From Flavobacteriales bacterium UBA952 (GTDB taxonomy: Bacteria > Bacteroidota > Bacteroidia > Flavobacteriales_D > Crocinitomicaceae): a stretch of DNA of 64,000 nucleotides. Shown in pieces: positions 18,919 to 27,472 of this stretch. The position numbers and the translations under genes were made by a program. The stretch lies in contig CAJJBU010000004.1 of assembly GCA_905182495.1 (NCBI GenBank), positions 1 to 64,000 on the forward strand. Direction: 5' to 3'. Within the stretch, counting starts at the first letter, position 1. Every line of letters begins with the position of its first letter. The notes below the pieces were generated by a model. That model did no database searches. It was given only the letters and a program-made list of their open reading frames with translations, and was not told the origin of the DNA.

Positions 18919-19870
18919 GTTCAAATTCCTCTAATGCGTTTCCTGCTAAGAACTCCTTAAAGGTCATTCTTCTTTTACCTTCCATTTGCAATTCATTAAT
19001 ACAGAGGTATCGATCTTGACAAGGGAATAATATGCCTTCTTCAGAATTTTTAAGAGTAACTTTTCTTTCTTGACATACTTGATCTGTAATGGCGGAAGAA
19101 AATAATTTGAACTGAACCTTAGTTCCTTTTGCTTTATTAAAAAGTGCACACCAGGCACCGGGGTATGGAGAAAGACCTCTTATTCTATTGTGAATCTCAG
19201 AACTATTCAAAGACCAATCTATTTTACAATCGTTTTTAAATATTTTTGGCGCATGCTTACCCATATTTTCATTCACATCCGCTTGCTTTTGAGCCATTAT
19301 AGCATCCCCTTCTATAGCGTCTATGGTCTCAACAACCAGTTTAGAACCCACTTGTAAAAGCTCATCATGAAGCGCTCCTGCATTCATGTTTTTAGAAATA
19401 GCGACCTTTTTGTTTTGAATGATATCTCCTGTATCTATATTCTCATTAATAAAGAAAGTCGTCACGCCAGTATACTTTTCTCCATTAATTATAGCCCAGT
19501 TAATTGGTGCTGCTCCTCTATAATTGGGAAGGAGGGAGGCATGAAGGTTAATGGTTCCTTTTTTGGGAAGAGACCAAACGGCTTGGGGTAACATTCTGAA
19601 TGCAACGACCACAAATAGATCTGCCTCATAAGATTTTAGCTTGTCGATGAAGCCATCTTCCTTAAACTTAAAGGGCTGTAGCACATCTATTGACTGCGAT
19701 TCGGCATATGTTTTAACGGCGCTCTTCTTTATCTTTTGTCCACGACCAGCAGGCCGGTCAGGCGCAGTGACAACAGCCAACACTTGGTGCTTGCTTTCCA
19801 GGATTTGATGCAATACACCTTGAGCAAACTCTGGTGTTCCCATGAAAATAATTCGCAATCCTTTATTCAT
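18905..19870 (-). CDS. fmt: Methionyl-tRNA formyltransferase
   Basis: 321 residues, normal for the family. It transfers the formyl group from 10-formyl-THF to Met-tRNA(fMet) for translation initiation. The N-terminal GMTP-like GTPEFAQGVL, the APDRPAGRGQK loop, the catalytic motif INLHASLLPNYRGAAPINWAI with its Asn and His, and GVTTFFINENIDTGDI are all present. The C-terminal OB-like domain follows (residues ~205-321). It lies 3 nt downstream of the MATE gene and is probably co-transcribed with it from the promoter near 21211. Confidence 0.96.
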   Translation of the reverse strand: MNKGLRIIFMGTPEFAQGVLHQILESKHQVLAVVTAPDRPAGRGQKIKKSAVKTYAESQSIDVLQPFKFKEDGFIDKLKSYEADLFVVVAFRMLPQAVWSLPKKGTINLHASLLPNYRGAAPINWAIINGEKYTGVTTFFINENIDTGDIIQNKKVAISKNMNAGALHDELLQVGSKLVVETIDAIEGDAIMAQKQADVNENMGKHAPKIFKNDCKIDWSLNSSEIHNRIRGLSPYPGAWCALFNKAKGTKVQFKLFSSAITDQVCQERKVTLKNSEEGILFPCQDRYLCINELQMEGKRRMTFKEFLAGNALEEFELILE

Positions 19871-19873
19871 TAG

Positions 19874-21199
19874 CTATATGATTTTCGTTTTCCAGTTTGA
19901 ATTTCTTAAATATAAGAAACTCATGATTCCTATGACTCCAAAATAGATGTATTCAACAGTCCAGACCCAATAAATATCAAAAGAAAACACATTGATAAAT
20001 AAGTGGCAAGATGTAATGTAGATCAATACGGTGGTTATTTCGATACATAAGGAGTAAAGTGTATTTCCACTTCCCTGAATGGTTTGATAATAAACAGAAA
20101 CGAGGCCATATAAAATAACGGATAATGAAATCAATCTTAATATAGCGGCGCTTTTTTCTACGTAAGCTTCTTGAGGATTTATCAATTGCACAAGGGTCTC
20201 GGGATAAAATACTGCGCCATGAAAAGTGATAAATAAAAACAGAGTTGTCAGGAGTTGAATCCTTTTTTGAATGATTGGAATAAGATCGGCTTTCCCACTT
20301 CCTAAATATTGAGAAACATAGGTCTTTGTAGTACCTGCAAATCCCCATACCGGTACGAAAGCAAGAAAGTAAATAGATCGAATGTTTTGAGAAACGGTTA
20401 ATTCAAAAACGCCCCTTTGCTCGAGCATCATAAAGAACAAGGTCCAAGTACCTAAAGCAATACTCCCCTGCAACATTAAGGGGCTAGATACTCGTAATAT
20501 GTTTTTTACTGATTCCCAACTGAAAAAGCGAAACCTAAAGAGACGGGACTCACGGTCAAGCATAAAAAGAACGACCATGGAGAGCATTCCAATAACATCT
20601 GAGATTGTGCTGGCTAGAGCCGCGCCTTTCACCCCCAGCTCAGGTAATCCGAAGTTTCCAAAAATCAATGAATAGTCCAAAACAATATTGGATAAAGCTG
20701 TTAATACTGCAGAAAACAAAACGGGCCACGTTTTCCCTTTGGCTAAAAAGTAAGCTTGAATAACCAAAAAAAGACAGCTAGGAAAAAAGGCGAAGGCACG
20801 GACGCTTAAAAAATCACCCTGAAGCGTCCCTATGGTTTGGTCATGCGAAATTGAAATCAGCCATTTTGGTGCATAAAAGAATAATGCCAAAAACAGTAGT
20901 GCTGCAAATACGAATTGAAGCACCAATGCGGATGAAAACACATGGGGTATTTTACGCGTATTTTTTTCGCCAATACGCCGGGCTAATATAATCTGTGTGC
21001 CATCTCCTAAACCTACTAAAATCATATAGCAGGTAATGAAAAGCAGTCCCGCATTACCTACAGCATCGAATGAAAGTGTTGAATATCGGCTTAAAAATGC
21101 CGAATCTGTGAGAAGAACAATAGATTGAATGAATCCAGAAACCATTAAGGGCATAGATACCTTAAGTAGGCTTGAGTATTTGTAGTCTAGTGTGCTCAT
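19874..21199 (-). CDS. MATE-family Na+- or H+-coupled multidrug/efflux transporter
   Basis: 441 residues with about twelve predicted membrane helices in two similar halves. The opening PLMVSGFIQSIVLLTDSAFLSRYS matches the MATE start (PLxxxxxxxxxxxxxDxxFxG type). GDGTQIILARRIGEKN is the cytoplasmic loop motif of the first half, and TKTYVSQYLGSGKADLIP is its equivalent in the second half. MATE proteins export cationic drugs or metabolites; the substrate here is unknown. The gene has a perfect TACTTTTG box 12 nt ahead of its ATG and is followed by fmt after 3 nt. Confidence 0.92.
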   Translation of the reverse strand: MSTLDYKYSSLLKVSMPLMVSGFIQSIVLLTDSAFLSRYSTLSFDAVGNAGLLFITCYMILVGLGDGTQIILARRIGEKNTRKIPHVFSSALVLQFVFAALLFLALFFYAPKWLISISHDQTIGTLQGDFLSVRAFAFFPSCLFLVIQAYFLAKGKTWPVLFSAVLTALSNIVLDYSLIFGNFGLPELGVKGAALASTISDVIGMLSMVVLFMLDRESRLFRFRFFSWESVKNILRVSSPLMLQGSIALGTWTLFFMMLEQRGVFELTVSQNIRSIYFLAFVPVWGFAGTTKTYVSQYLGSGKADLIPIIQKRIQLLTTLFLFITFHGAVFYPETLVQLINPQEAYVEKSAAILRLISLSVILYGLVSVYYQTIQGSGNTLYSLCIEITTVLIYITSCHLFINVFSFDIYWVWTVEYIYFGVIGIMSFLYLRNSNWKTKII

Positions 21200-21210
21200 T
21201 CTAATTGATT

Positions 21211-21218
21211 CAAAAGTA
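21211..21218 (-). promoter_or_regulatory. Bacteroidetes -7 box upstream of the MATE gene
   Basis: Minus strand reads TACTTTTG, a perfect TAnnTTTG, 12 nt upstream of the ATG at 21199. No clear TTTG -33 box was found at the usual distance. Confidence 0.55.
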
Positions 21219-21313
21219 GTACATTTTACTACTAAGCTATATTCTACAGGTCGTAAAAATGCCGATTGTCGATTTTAAGAATTGAAAATTGAATGTTATC
21301 CATATAACTTGTC

Positions 21314-21321
21314 TATTTTTG
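21314..21321 (+). promoter_or_regulatory. Bacteroidetes -7 box upstream of the 86-residue protein gene
   Basis: Plus strand reads TATTTTTG, 16 nt ahead of the ATG at 21338. A TTG at 21289-21291 sits 22 nt upstream and could be the -33 element. Confidence 0.6.
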
Positions 21322-21337
21322 TTACAAAATTCATAGC

Positions 21338-21598
21338 ATGGCAAATAAAAGAGATTTTAAAAAGAATTTAAATGAAATGGTTTTTGACATCGTCGAAGAG
21401 TGTTTTTATTTACAATTGGGAGATGACTCTAAAACAAAAAAAACCGAGGATCTTATTGATGAAACAGCTGCTTTTCAGGATGAGGTTTTAGGAAAAATAT
21501 ACAGAAGCAAAACCAAAAAAGAATTTTCTGAATTGACCACATATGTTGGCGAAAAAGGAAAATACTTCGTGGAACAGTTGAATGCATTGAATAAATAA
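21338..21598 (+). CDS. Conserved-looking small protein of unknown function
   Basis: 86 residues, charged and predicted helical, with no signal peptide or membrane segment, so probably cytoplasmic. The sequence has a Lys-rich start (MANKRDFKKNLNEMV) and an alternating pattern of acidic and hydrophobic residues (FDIVEECFYLQL, DLIDETAAFQDEVLGKIY). I do not recognise the family, although short proteins of this type are common in Flavobacteriia. It has its own perfect -7 box and is followed 3 nt later by the SLC13-type symporter, so the two may be co-transcribed. Real coding is supported by the promoter, its spacing and its composition. Confidence 0.7.
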   Translation: MANKRDFKKNLNEMVFDIVEECFYLQLGDDSKTKKTEDLIDETAAFQDEVLGKIYRSKTKKEFSELTTYVGEKGKYFVEQLNALNK

Positions 21599-21601
21599 GA
21601 G

Positions 21602-22978
21602 ATGCTTGTTCTTCAGCATAAAAAAGCTATTGCTGGAATATTAGCCGTTATTTTATTTTTACTCCTTGTACTCCCTTCAAAAGGAGCCTCATTGACCCAT
21701 AATGCACTTGCGATGGCATTACTGATGGTGATTTTTTGGATATTCGAAGTTGTTCCAATATATGCAACCGCTTTAATCCCATTATTTCTTGCGACCCCAT
21801 TGGGTCTTCTAGATTCCTCTGATTTAGCAAAATCTTATGGAAATACAAACGTTTACCTTTTTCTAGGTGGCTTTATTCTAGCATTAGCTCTTGAAAAATG
21901 GAAGGTACATCACCAAATTGCTTCAAGAATTTTAGCAGTATTTGGCACTACTAAATCACGTGTCCTTCTCGGATTCGGTCTGAGTGCATATCTGTTAAGC
22001 ATGTGGATATCCAATACAGCTACAACACTGATGATGCTGCCTATGGCACTTTCTATTATCCAATTGCAAAAGGAACATACAGGACGCTTCCCTTTGCTTC
22101 TTATGCTTACAGTAGCTTATGCATCAAGTATAGGAGGTATGGCTACTTTGGTGGGCTCCCCTCCAAATACGCAGATGGCCGCGACATTGGCTGCGACATA
22201 TGATTTGCAAATCACTTTTATAGAATGGATGAAGATAGGTGGTCCAGTGAGCCTTTTGATGTTAATAGCCCTATCAATATTCTTTCAGTATTTATTGGGC
22301 AAAGAAAGAAATGAACTTGTACAAAATGAGATCTTTAAAGAAAAATGGACGCGTCCTCAAAAACGCGTGTTAATTCTTTTTGGTCTTGTCGTCTTTATGT
22401 GGGTTTTCAGAACGAATATTATTGACATCAGTGGGGTTGAAATTAAAGATGCTACCATTGCTATTTTTGGTGCATTTTTATTGTTTATTATTCCGTCTAG
22501 AAAGGGATCTGAGTCCTTACTTGAATGGCAAGACACAGTACGCGTGCCATGGGGTATCTTGGTCCTATTCGGTGGAGGAATTGCCCTTGCATTAGCATTA
22601 GACAAAAGCAAGTTATTAATCTATTTAGCAGAGCATAGTACTTTTTTAAATGAGTGGAGCCTGCTCTTTGTTTTACTTACTGTTATTGTGATTTCTTTGT
22701 TTGCCACTGAGCTGATGTCTAATTTGGCATTGGTTTCTGTACTTGTTCCCCTCGTAGCTGTCTTATCTATCCAAATGGGATATCCTATTCTTCAGCTTAC
22801 AATTCCATTGACTTTAGCAGCGAGTTGCGCTTTTATGATGCCTGTAAGCACACCTCCAAATGCGATTATCTTTTCCTCGGGAAAGGTAAGTATTGCTCAA
22901 ATGGCGTCAATTGGTTTCTTTTTGAATATTGTTGGTATATTGATTTTGTGGATGTATTGCTATTTTTTTATGGCATAA
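21602..22978 (+). CDS. SLC13/DASS-family sodium-coupled anion symporter
   Basis: 458 residues with about twelve helices. Family signatures are SNTATTLMMLPMALSI at ~139-155, the first Ser-Asn-Thr motif binding Na+ and carboxylate, and the C-terminal MMPVSTPPNAIIFSSGKV at ~417-435, its second-half equivalent. The middle loop (LLGKERNELVQNEIFKEKW) is typical of the citrate/dicarboxylate branch. It imports di- or tricarboxylates or sulfate with sodium; the exact substrate is unknown. It fits the Na+ economy implied by the nqr genes at the right edge. A bidirectional hairpin follows its stop codon. Confidence 0.9.
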   Translation: MLVLQHKKAIAGILAVILFLLLVLPSKGASLTHNALAMALLMVIFWIFEVVPIYATALIPLFLATPLGLLDSSDLAKSYGNTNVYLFLGGFILALALEKWKVHHQIASRILAVFGTTKSRVLLGFGLSAYLLSMWISNTATTLMMLPMALSIIQLQKEHTGRFPLLLMLTVAYASSIGGMATLVGSPPNTQMAATLAATYDLQITFIEWMKIGGPVSLLMLIALSIFFQYLLGKERNELVQNEIFKEKWTRPQKRVLILFGLVVFMWVFRTNIIDISGVEIKDATIAIFGAFLLFIIPSRKGSESLLEWQDTVRVPWGILVLFGGGIALALALDKSKLLIYLAEHSTFLNEWSLLFVLLTVIVISLFATELMSNLALVSVLVPLVAVLSIQMGYPILQLTIPLTLAASCAFMMPVSTPPNAIIFSSGKVSIAQMASIGFFLNIVGILILWMYCYFFMA

Positions 22979-22980
22979 AA

Positions 22981-23000
22981 AAAGCGCCTATGGGCGCTTT
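22981..23000. terminator. Bidirectional intrinsic terminator between symporter and Lys/Cys-rich gene
   Basis: AAAGCGCC (22981-22988), loop TATG, then GGCGCTTT (22993-23000): a perfect 8-bp stem. On the plus strand it is followed by only 1 further T. On the minus strand the loop is followed by a run of seven Ts, so it terminates the minus-strand gene at 23019 better than the plus-strand gene at 22978. Confidence 0.8.
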
Positions 23001-23018
23001 TAAAAAGACATATAATAA

Positions 23019-23246
23019 TTAGTTTTTGTCCTTAGCACAACAAGACTTCTTGGCCGTAGTAGAGGCACAAGATTTAGCTTTATCTGCTGAACAACAAGAT
23101 TTTTTCGATTTTCTTTTTTTCTTTTTCTTCTTCTTTTTGTCGTCTTTTTTGATTTCGATCGTATTCTCAGATGTAGAGGCAAATGTTTGAACACTTAAAG
23201 ATCCAACAAATAAAAAAAGGGCTAGAGTGAAATAGAGTTTTTTCAT
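23019..23246 (-). CDS. Small secreted Lys/Cys-rich protein
   Basis: 75 residues. A signal peptide (MKKLYFTLALFLFVGSLSVQTFA) is followed by STSENTIEIKKDD, a run of eight consecutive lysines, and then KSKKSCCSADKAKSCASTTAKKSCCAKDKN, which holds two Ser-Cys-Cys pairs and a single Cys. The many lysines and paired cysteines suggest a periplasmic or outer-membrane protein that binds metal or is held by disulfides, but no family function is known to me. The adjacent cysteines could instead be redox-active. It is transcribed after psd's stop and upstream of the bidirectional terminator. A TATATTTA box (one mismatch) lies 20-30 nt ahead of the ATG. Confidence 0.7.
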   Translation of the reverse strand: MKKLYFTLALFLFVGSLSVQTFASTSENTIEIKKDDKKKKKKKKRKSKKSCCSADKAKSCASTTAKKSCCAKDKN

Positions 23247-23279
23247 GATTTTTTAATTTAGACCTTAAATATATGAAAT

Positions 23280-23942
23280 TTATGAAAGAAACCCGATACT
23301 TGTCAGCTTAGCTTGAACTTTGTCCTCGAGCTTAACATCGACCTTTGTGTCTAGAGGTAAAAATAGATCAACACGAGATCCAAACTTAATAAATCCTAAT
23401 TCCCCTCCTTGCTCCACATGTTCCTCTTCTTGACCATAGTAGCAAATCCTTCTGGCGACAGCCCCAGCGATTTGTCTAACCAATATTTCAACACCTTTAT
23501 CGTTGGAAATAACAATGGTCGTTCGTTCATTTTCTGTGCTACTTTTAGGATGCCAAGCAACTAAAAACTTACCTGGATGGTATTTTACAAAAGGCAATCT
23601 GCCCTTGATAGGATAGTAATTGGCGTGAACATTCAATGGCGACATGAAAATTGACACTTGTATTCTTTTGTCTTTAAAGTATTCAGTTTCTTCCACCTCT
23701 TCAATCACCACGACTTTTCCATCTGCAGGGCAAATAATTTGATTTTCAGCATATACTGCGTGTCGGGTTGGGATTCGAAAGAATTGGACAACCAAAAATA
23801 ACATAACCAAGAGTAGAAGGTCAATTCCAATTGAGATGGCTTTTGAATGATGGTATAGAAAGATGCTGTTAATAAGCCCTAATGCAATAGTAACTGCAAG
23901 TGCAGTTATCATAATTGTAGTACCTTCTCTGTGTAGTTTCAT
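23280..23942 (-). CDS. psd: Phosphatidylserine decarboxylase proenzyme (short archaetidylserine-type)
   Basis: 220 residues from the ATG at 23942 (MKLHREGTT...); a longer frame to 23981 would overlap cdsA and is less likely. It converts phosphatidylserine to phosphatidylethanolamine at the inner membrane. Two N-terminal helices are followed by the cytosolic catalytic domain with VSIFMSPLNVHANYYP (the histidine region) and GFIKFGSRVDLFLP, where autocleavage between Gly188 and Ser189 creates the pyruvoyl group; here the site is FGSR in place of the usual LGST. It directly follows cdsA on the same strand, so CDP-DAG synthesis and PE formation are encoded side by side. Confidence 0.93.
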   Translation of the reverse strand: MKLHREGTTIMITALAVTIALGLINSIFLYHHSKAISIGIDLLLLVMLFLVVQFFRIPTRHAVYAENQIICPADGKVVVIEEVEETEYFKDKRIQVSIFMSPLNVHANYYPIKGRLPFVKYHPGKFLVAWHPKSSTENERTTIVISNDKGVEILVRQIAGAVARRICYYGQEEEHVEQGGELGFIKFGSRVDLFLPLDTKVDVKLEDKVQAKLTSIGFLS

Positions 23943-23953
23943 AAGATTACTTA

Positions 23954-24787
23954 TTAATAAAGGGATATGATTAGATCCCATATATAGAAAACAGGCAGCG
24001 CAAATAGAATGGCGTCAAATCGATCTAAAATACCCCCGTGACCGGGCATTATATTTCCAGAATCTTTAACGTTCATTTTTCTTTTCAATCCAGATTCAAA
24101 AAGGTCACCAATCACAGATGCGGGTGATATGAGAACTGCAGCAGCGAGCCAGAAATGGGCGCGATATAACATGCCTTCATAAAGATAGGTATCTAATAGA
24201 TAACCCATTAGTATAGTGAAAATGAAACCGCCTACAAATCCTTCCCATGTTTTTTTTGGAGATATTTTCTCATACAATTTATGCTTACCAATCAAGTTCC
24301 CACTTAAATAAGCAAAGGTGTCATTTGTCCATACTAATAGGAAAACGCCTAATATTTTAGGAAGTGCAGCCGTATCATTAAAATGAATTTCAGAGGCTAG
24401 AAAAAAGGGTATGCAGATATAAATCAAGCCAAAAAAGAAGAGTAAGAGACCAATGCTATTCTTGATTAATGCATGCGCAAAGGCAAATAAGATGATCGCC
24501 AGGGGCCAAAAAACACGATAATTCGAATAGTCTTCAAGAGGTTCGTAATGGTTTGCGAGTGATGGAGATGACAAGATTAAAAAGAAAATTAGTCCGGAAA
24601 TGACTGTTATGGGCCAGTTATTCTTTTGCTTTTGATGTGTTGTAAATAAGCGATGGAATTCGAAAAGACCTATTCCTACGACTATAGAAAAAAGCAATAA
24701 GGCATATGATTTATCGGCGATGAGGCTAAGTATGACCAGGCCTACAAATAATAAGCCACTGATACTACGAGTCAGAAGTGTCTTCAT
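23954..24787 (-). CDS. cdsA: Phosphatidate cytidylyltransferase (CDP-diacylglycerol synthase)
   Basis: 277 residues with about eight helices. The family signature SVIGDLFESGLKRKMNVKDSGNIMPGHGGILDRFDA covers the C-terminal third and includes the conserved Asp residues for Mg2+ and CTP binding. It makes CDP-diacylglycerol from phosphatidic acid and CTP, feeding psd downstream. The ATG at 24787 overlaps the stop of the DUF2007-like gene by 23 nt, which indicates an operon of ftsH, the small gene, cdsA and psd. Confidence 0.95.
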   Translation of the reverse strand: MKTLLTRSISGLLFVGLVILSLIADKSYALLLFSIVVGIGLFEFHRLFTTHQKQKNNWPITVISGLIFFLILSSPSLANHYEPLEDYSNYRVFWPLAIILFAFAHALIKNSIGLLLFFFGLIYICIPFFLASEIHFNDTAALPKILGVFLLVWTNDTFAYLSGNLIGKHKLYEKISPKKTWEGFVGGFIFTILMGYLLDTYLYEGMLYRAHFWLAAAVLISPASVIGDLFESGLKRKMNVKDSGNIMPGHGGILDRFDAILFALPVFYIWDLIISLY

Positions 24788-24977
24788 TCCTCTCTAATAG
24801 TTCAATAGCTTTGTCCTTATCTTCTTCTAAAACATAGATTTCAAAACTGCCAAAAGCATTATACATGGAATCCATTGTACTATTGACTTGAAATTGTATG
24901 CCACCCATTGATAAAATTGACTGGCACAGCTGAAAATATATCCTATCAGAAGTAGAAATGATTTTTGTCTTATTCAT
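24765..24977 (-). CDS. DUF2007-like small protein
   Basis: 70 residues. The fold-like pattern MNKTKIISTSDRIYFQLCQSIL, GGIQFQVNST and SFEIYVLEEDKDKAIELLER matches the DUF2007 (putative signal-transducing protein) family, which has a beta-alpha-beta-beta arrangement related to PII-like folds. The role is unknown. It overlaps ftsH at its start by 8 nt and cdsA at its end by 23 nt, so it lies inside the ftsH-cdsA-psd operon; in many flavobacteria a different small gene sits in this position. Confidence 0.7.
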   Translation of the reverse strand: MNKTKIISTSDRIYFQLCQSILSMGGIQFQVNSTMDSMYNAFGSFEIYVLEEDKDKAIELLERNEDTSDS

Positions 24978-27036
24978 CTATTTCTTTTTTAGTTTCGGAG
25001 TCATCATTCTGAGATGAGTTTTCTTCTTTGTTTTCTGGATCTTTTTTGACTTCTATACCATCCGTAATTTCAGGTGCTGTATCCAGGTTTTGGCTTGCTT
25101 CTTCTTCAGTAATTGTCTCCGCGTCCTCAGTTGATTTAGAATCAAGGATATCTGTCCCCCAAGTTCTTTTACCGAAAATAAGCTCTAAGTCTTCTTTGAA
25201 AATAACTTCATGTGAAAGAAGTTTATTAGCAAGCTCCGTAAGTTTATCTTTGTTTTCAGAGAGAAGAGCAATAGCTCTTTGGTATTGGGCCTCAATCATT
25301 TTGCTTACTTCCTCATCGATCACGCGAGCACGATCATCGGAATAAGGCTTGGTAAACATGTCTCCGCCCCTTGAATCAAAGTAAGAGATATTTCCTATTT
25401 TTTCGTTTAAACCATAGATAGAAACCATAGCATAAGCTTGCTTTGTTACTTTTTCTAGATCGCTCAAGGCACCCGTGCTTATTTTGTTGAAAATGAGTTT
25501 TTCGGCAGCTCTTCCTCCAAGTGCTGAGCACATTTCATCAAGAATTTGTTCTGTTTTCACTATTTGACGTTCTTCTGGTAAATACCAAGCAGCACCTAAA
25601 GATTGGCCTCTAGGAACGATCGTGACTTTAACTAATGGATGCGCGTGCTCGAGAAGCCACGATACAGTAGCATGGCCTGCTTCATGAAATGCAATTGCTT
25701 TCTTCTCACTTTGCGTAATGATTTTATTCTTTTTTTCAAGTCCACCAACAATCCGATCAACAGCATCAAGAAAATCTTGTTTATCTACGCTCTTCTTATT
25801 GTTACGGGCAGCAATTAAGGCAGCCTCATTACATAGGTTTGCAATATCAGCACCAGAAAAACCGGGTGTTTGTTTAGATAAGAACTCTACATCTAAATTT
25901 TCTTGAAGCTTAAGCGGCTTTAAATGCACTTCAAAAATCTCTTTTCGTTCATTTAAATCAGGCATATCGACATAGATTTGTCTGTCAAATCTACCTGCCC
26001 GCATTAAAGCGCCATCAAGAACATCAGCACGATTCGTTGCGGCCAAAATGATGACACCGGAATTCGTTCCAAATCCATCCATTTCTGTAAGCAACTGGTT
26101 GAGGGTGTTTTCTCGTTCGTCATTGGAATTAAATCCATTGTTCTTACCTCGAGCTCTTCCTATTGCATCAATTTCATCAATAAATATAATAGCAGGAGCT
26201 TTTTCTTTAGCTTGCTTGAATAAGTCTCTTACCCTGGATGCACCTACGCCAACAAACATCTCGACAAAGTCAGAGCCTGACAAGGAAAAGAAAGGGACTT
26301 GTGCTTCACCGGCGACAGCCTTTGCTAATAGGGTTTTACCTGTTCCTGGAGGACCGACGAGTAATGCGCCTTTTGGGATTTTAGCACCTAATTCGGTGTA
26401 TTTGTTTGGGTTTTTCAAAAACTCTACAATTTCTACAATTTCTTCTTTTGCACCCTCAAGTCCTGCAACATCTGAAAAAGTGGTATTGGTTGTCTTCCCG
26501 TTTTCATATACGCGGGCTTTCGATTTTCCGATATTAAAAATCTGTCCGCTGCCGCCACCGCCACCGCCGGACATCCTTCGCATGACAAAAATCCAAATCG
26601 CAATGATGATCACAAAGGGTAGTAGGTAGCTTAATAACGTGCCGAAATAGTCAACTCTTTCTTCATATTCGAAAGGAACTTCTCTACTTTTTAATTCTTG
26701 AGAAAGATAGGTTTGATCAATCTTTTCAATTTCGAATAAAAGTTTGGTTTTATCTGTTTCTTTACTCTCCTTAAAAGTTTTACTGATCTTTTTGAAGTTT
26801 TCATTATCGCTTTCTTTGACAACTTCTATTCCTTTTTTGTTTAAATGAAATTCAGCACTTTTATCATTAATTATCACAACGCTGTTTACTCCAGAGCTAT
26901 CGGCTATGTCAAGTAGTGTTTGCATTTTGACAGTCGAGCGTTCGCTTTGTCCCATAAACAATTGGAAGGCGATAAGGCCAACTCCGAGAGCTGCATAGAT
27001 CCAATATATCGAGAAATTATTTTTTTTCTTTGTCAT
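24970..27036 (-). CDS. ftsH: ATP-dependent zinc metalloprotease FtsH
   Basis: 688 residues. It is a membrane-bound AAA+ protease that degrades unfolded and short-lived membrane and cytosolic proteins. There are two helices (~10-30 and ~133-155). Walker A GPPGTGKT is at 228-235, followed by Walker B IIFIDEID. The SRH segment ends with R-AGRFDRQI. The zinc motif HEAGH is at 451-455 with the third ligand in ALSDLEK. After residue ~640 the C-terminus is an acidic, Glu/Asp-rich tail common in Bacteroidetes. It follows rsfS by 10 nt and precedes the DUF2007-like gene with an 8-nt overlap. Probably transcribed from the rsfS promoter. Confidence 0.98.
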   Translation of the reverse strand: MTKKKNNFSIYWIYAALGVGLIAFQLFMGQSERSTVKMQTLLDIADSSGVNSVVIINDKSAEFHLNKKGIEVVKESDNENFKKISKTFKESKETDKTKLLFEIEKIDQTYLSQELKSREVPFEYEERVDYFGTLLSYLLPFVIIIAIWIFVMRRMSGGGGGGSGQIFNIGKSKARVYENGKTTNTTFSDVAGLEGAKEEIVEIVEFLKNPNKYTELGAKIPKGALLVGPPGTGKTLLAKAVAGEAQVPFFSLSGSDFVEMFVGVGASRVRDLFKQAKEKAPAIIFIDEIDAIGRARGKNNGFNSNDERENTLNQLLTEMDGFGTNSGVIILAATNRADVLDGALMRAGRFDRQIYVDMPDLNERKEIFEVHLKPLKLQENLDVEFLSKQTPGFSGADIANLCNEAALIAARNNKKSVDKQDFLDAVDRIVGGLEKKNKIITQSEKKAIAFHEAGHATVSWLLEHAHPLVKVTIVPRGQSLGAAWYLPEERQIVKTEQILDEMCSALGGRAAEKLIFNKISTGALSDLEKVTKQAYAMVSIYGLNEKIGNISYFDSRGGDMFTKPYSDDRARVIDEEVSKMIEAQYQRAIALLSENKDKLTELANKLLSHEVIFKEDLELIFGKRTWGTDILDSKSTEDAETITEEEASQNLDTAPEITDGIEVKKDPENKEENSSQNDDSETKKEIDE

Positions 27037-27046
27037 TTTTCTTTAA

Positions 27047-27418
27047 TTAAGCAGGTATATTCGTTCTTGCGGCATCAGACCACAATTCTTCAATATCATA
27101 AAAGGACCTCTTTTCTTTATAAAAGATGTGCCCTACGACATTCACATAGTCTAACAAAACCCAATCACTATTTGTTTTACCCTCTATTTTCCATGGCTTT
27201 TCTTTCATGTGTTTTCGTACATGTCTTGAAATTGAATTTGCAATACCATCTACATGCGTGTCTGAATCCCCTGAGCAAATCACAAAAAATTCTGTAATTG
27301 CACCATCCAATTCTCGGAGGTCAAGCACAACGATTTCGTTGGCTTTGTTTTCTTGCATCCCCTCGACAATAGCATTACACAATTGTTCTGATGGAGTTTT
27401 GGAGTTTTTTTTGTTCAT
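27047..27418 (-). CDS. rsfS: Ribosome silencing factor RsfS (RsfA/Iojap family)
   Basis: 123 residues from the ATG at 27418. A longer frame to 27433 is ruled out because the -7 box (27433-27440) overlaps it. It binds ribosomal protein uL14 and blocks subunit joining, slowing translation under starvation. The family core runs EIVVLDLRELDGAITEFFVICSGDSDTHVDGIANSI, then EGKTNSDWVLLDYVNVVGHIFYKEKRSFYDIEELW, covering the whole Iojap domain. It heads the rsfS-ftsH-DUF2007-cdsA-psd run and is divergent from birA, with a 54-nt gap holding both promoters. Confidence 0.95.
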   Translation of the reverse strand: MNKKNSKTPSEQLCNAIVEGMQENKANEIVVLDLRELDGAITEFFVICSGDSDTHVDGIANSISRHVRKHMKEKPWKIEGKTNSDWVLLDYVNVVGHIFYKEKRSFYDIEELWSDAARTNIPA

Positions 27419-27432
27419 AGTTAAAGGTATCA

Positions 27433-27440
27433 CAAATCTA
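27433..27440 (-). promoter_or_regulatory. -7 box of the rsfS-ftsH operon
   Basis: Minus strand TAGATTTG, a perfect TAnnTTTG, 14 nt upstream of the ATG at 27418. It lies 12 nt from the birA -7 box on the other strand, so the two promoters are back to back. Confidence 0.65.
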
Positions 27441-27452
27441 ACTGATTAATTT

Positions 27453-27460
27453 TAATTTTG
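27453..27460 (+). promoter_or_regulatory. -7 box of birA
   Basis: Plus strand TAATTTTG, a perfect TAnnTTTG, 12 nt ahead of the ATG at 27473, so the leader is very short. It rules out the upstream TTG start at 27458, which lies inside the box. Confidence 0.65.
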
Positions 27461-27472
27461 TACTTGAAAAAT

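Noticed and set aside
26048-26629. 193-codon plus-strand frame opposite ftsH
   Set aside because: It lies wholly inside the FtsH coding sequence on the other strand, and its Ser/Pro-rich product has no motif; a shadow of FtsH codon use.
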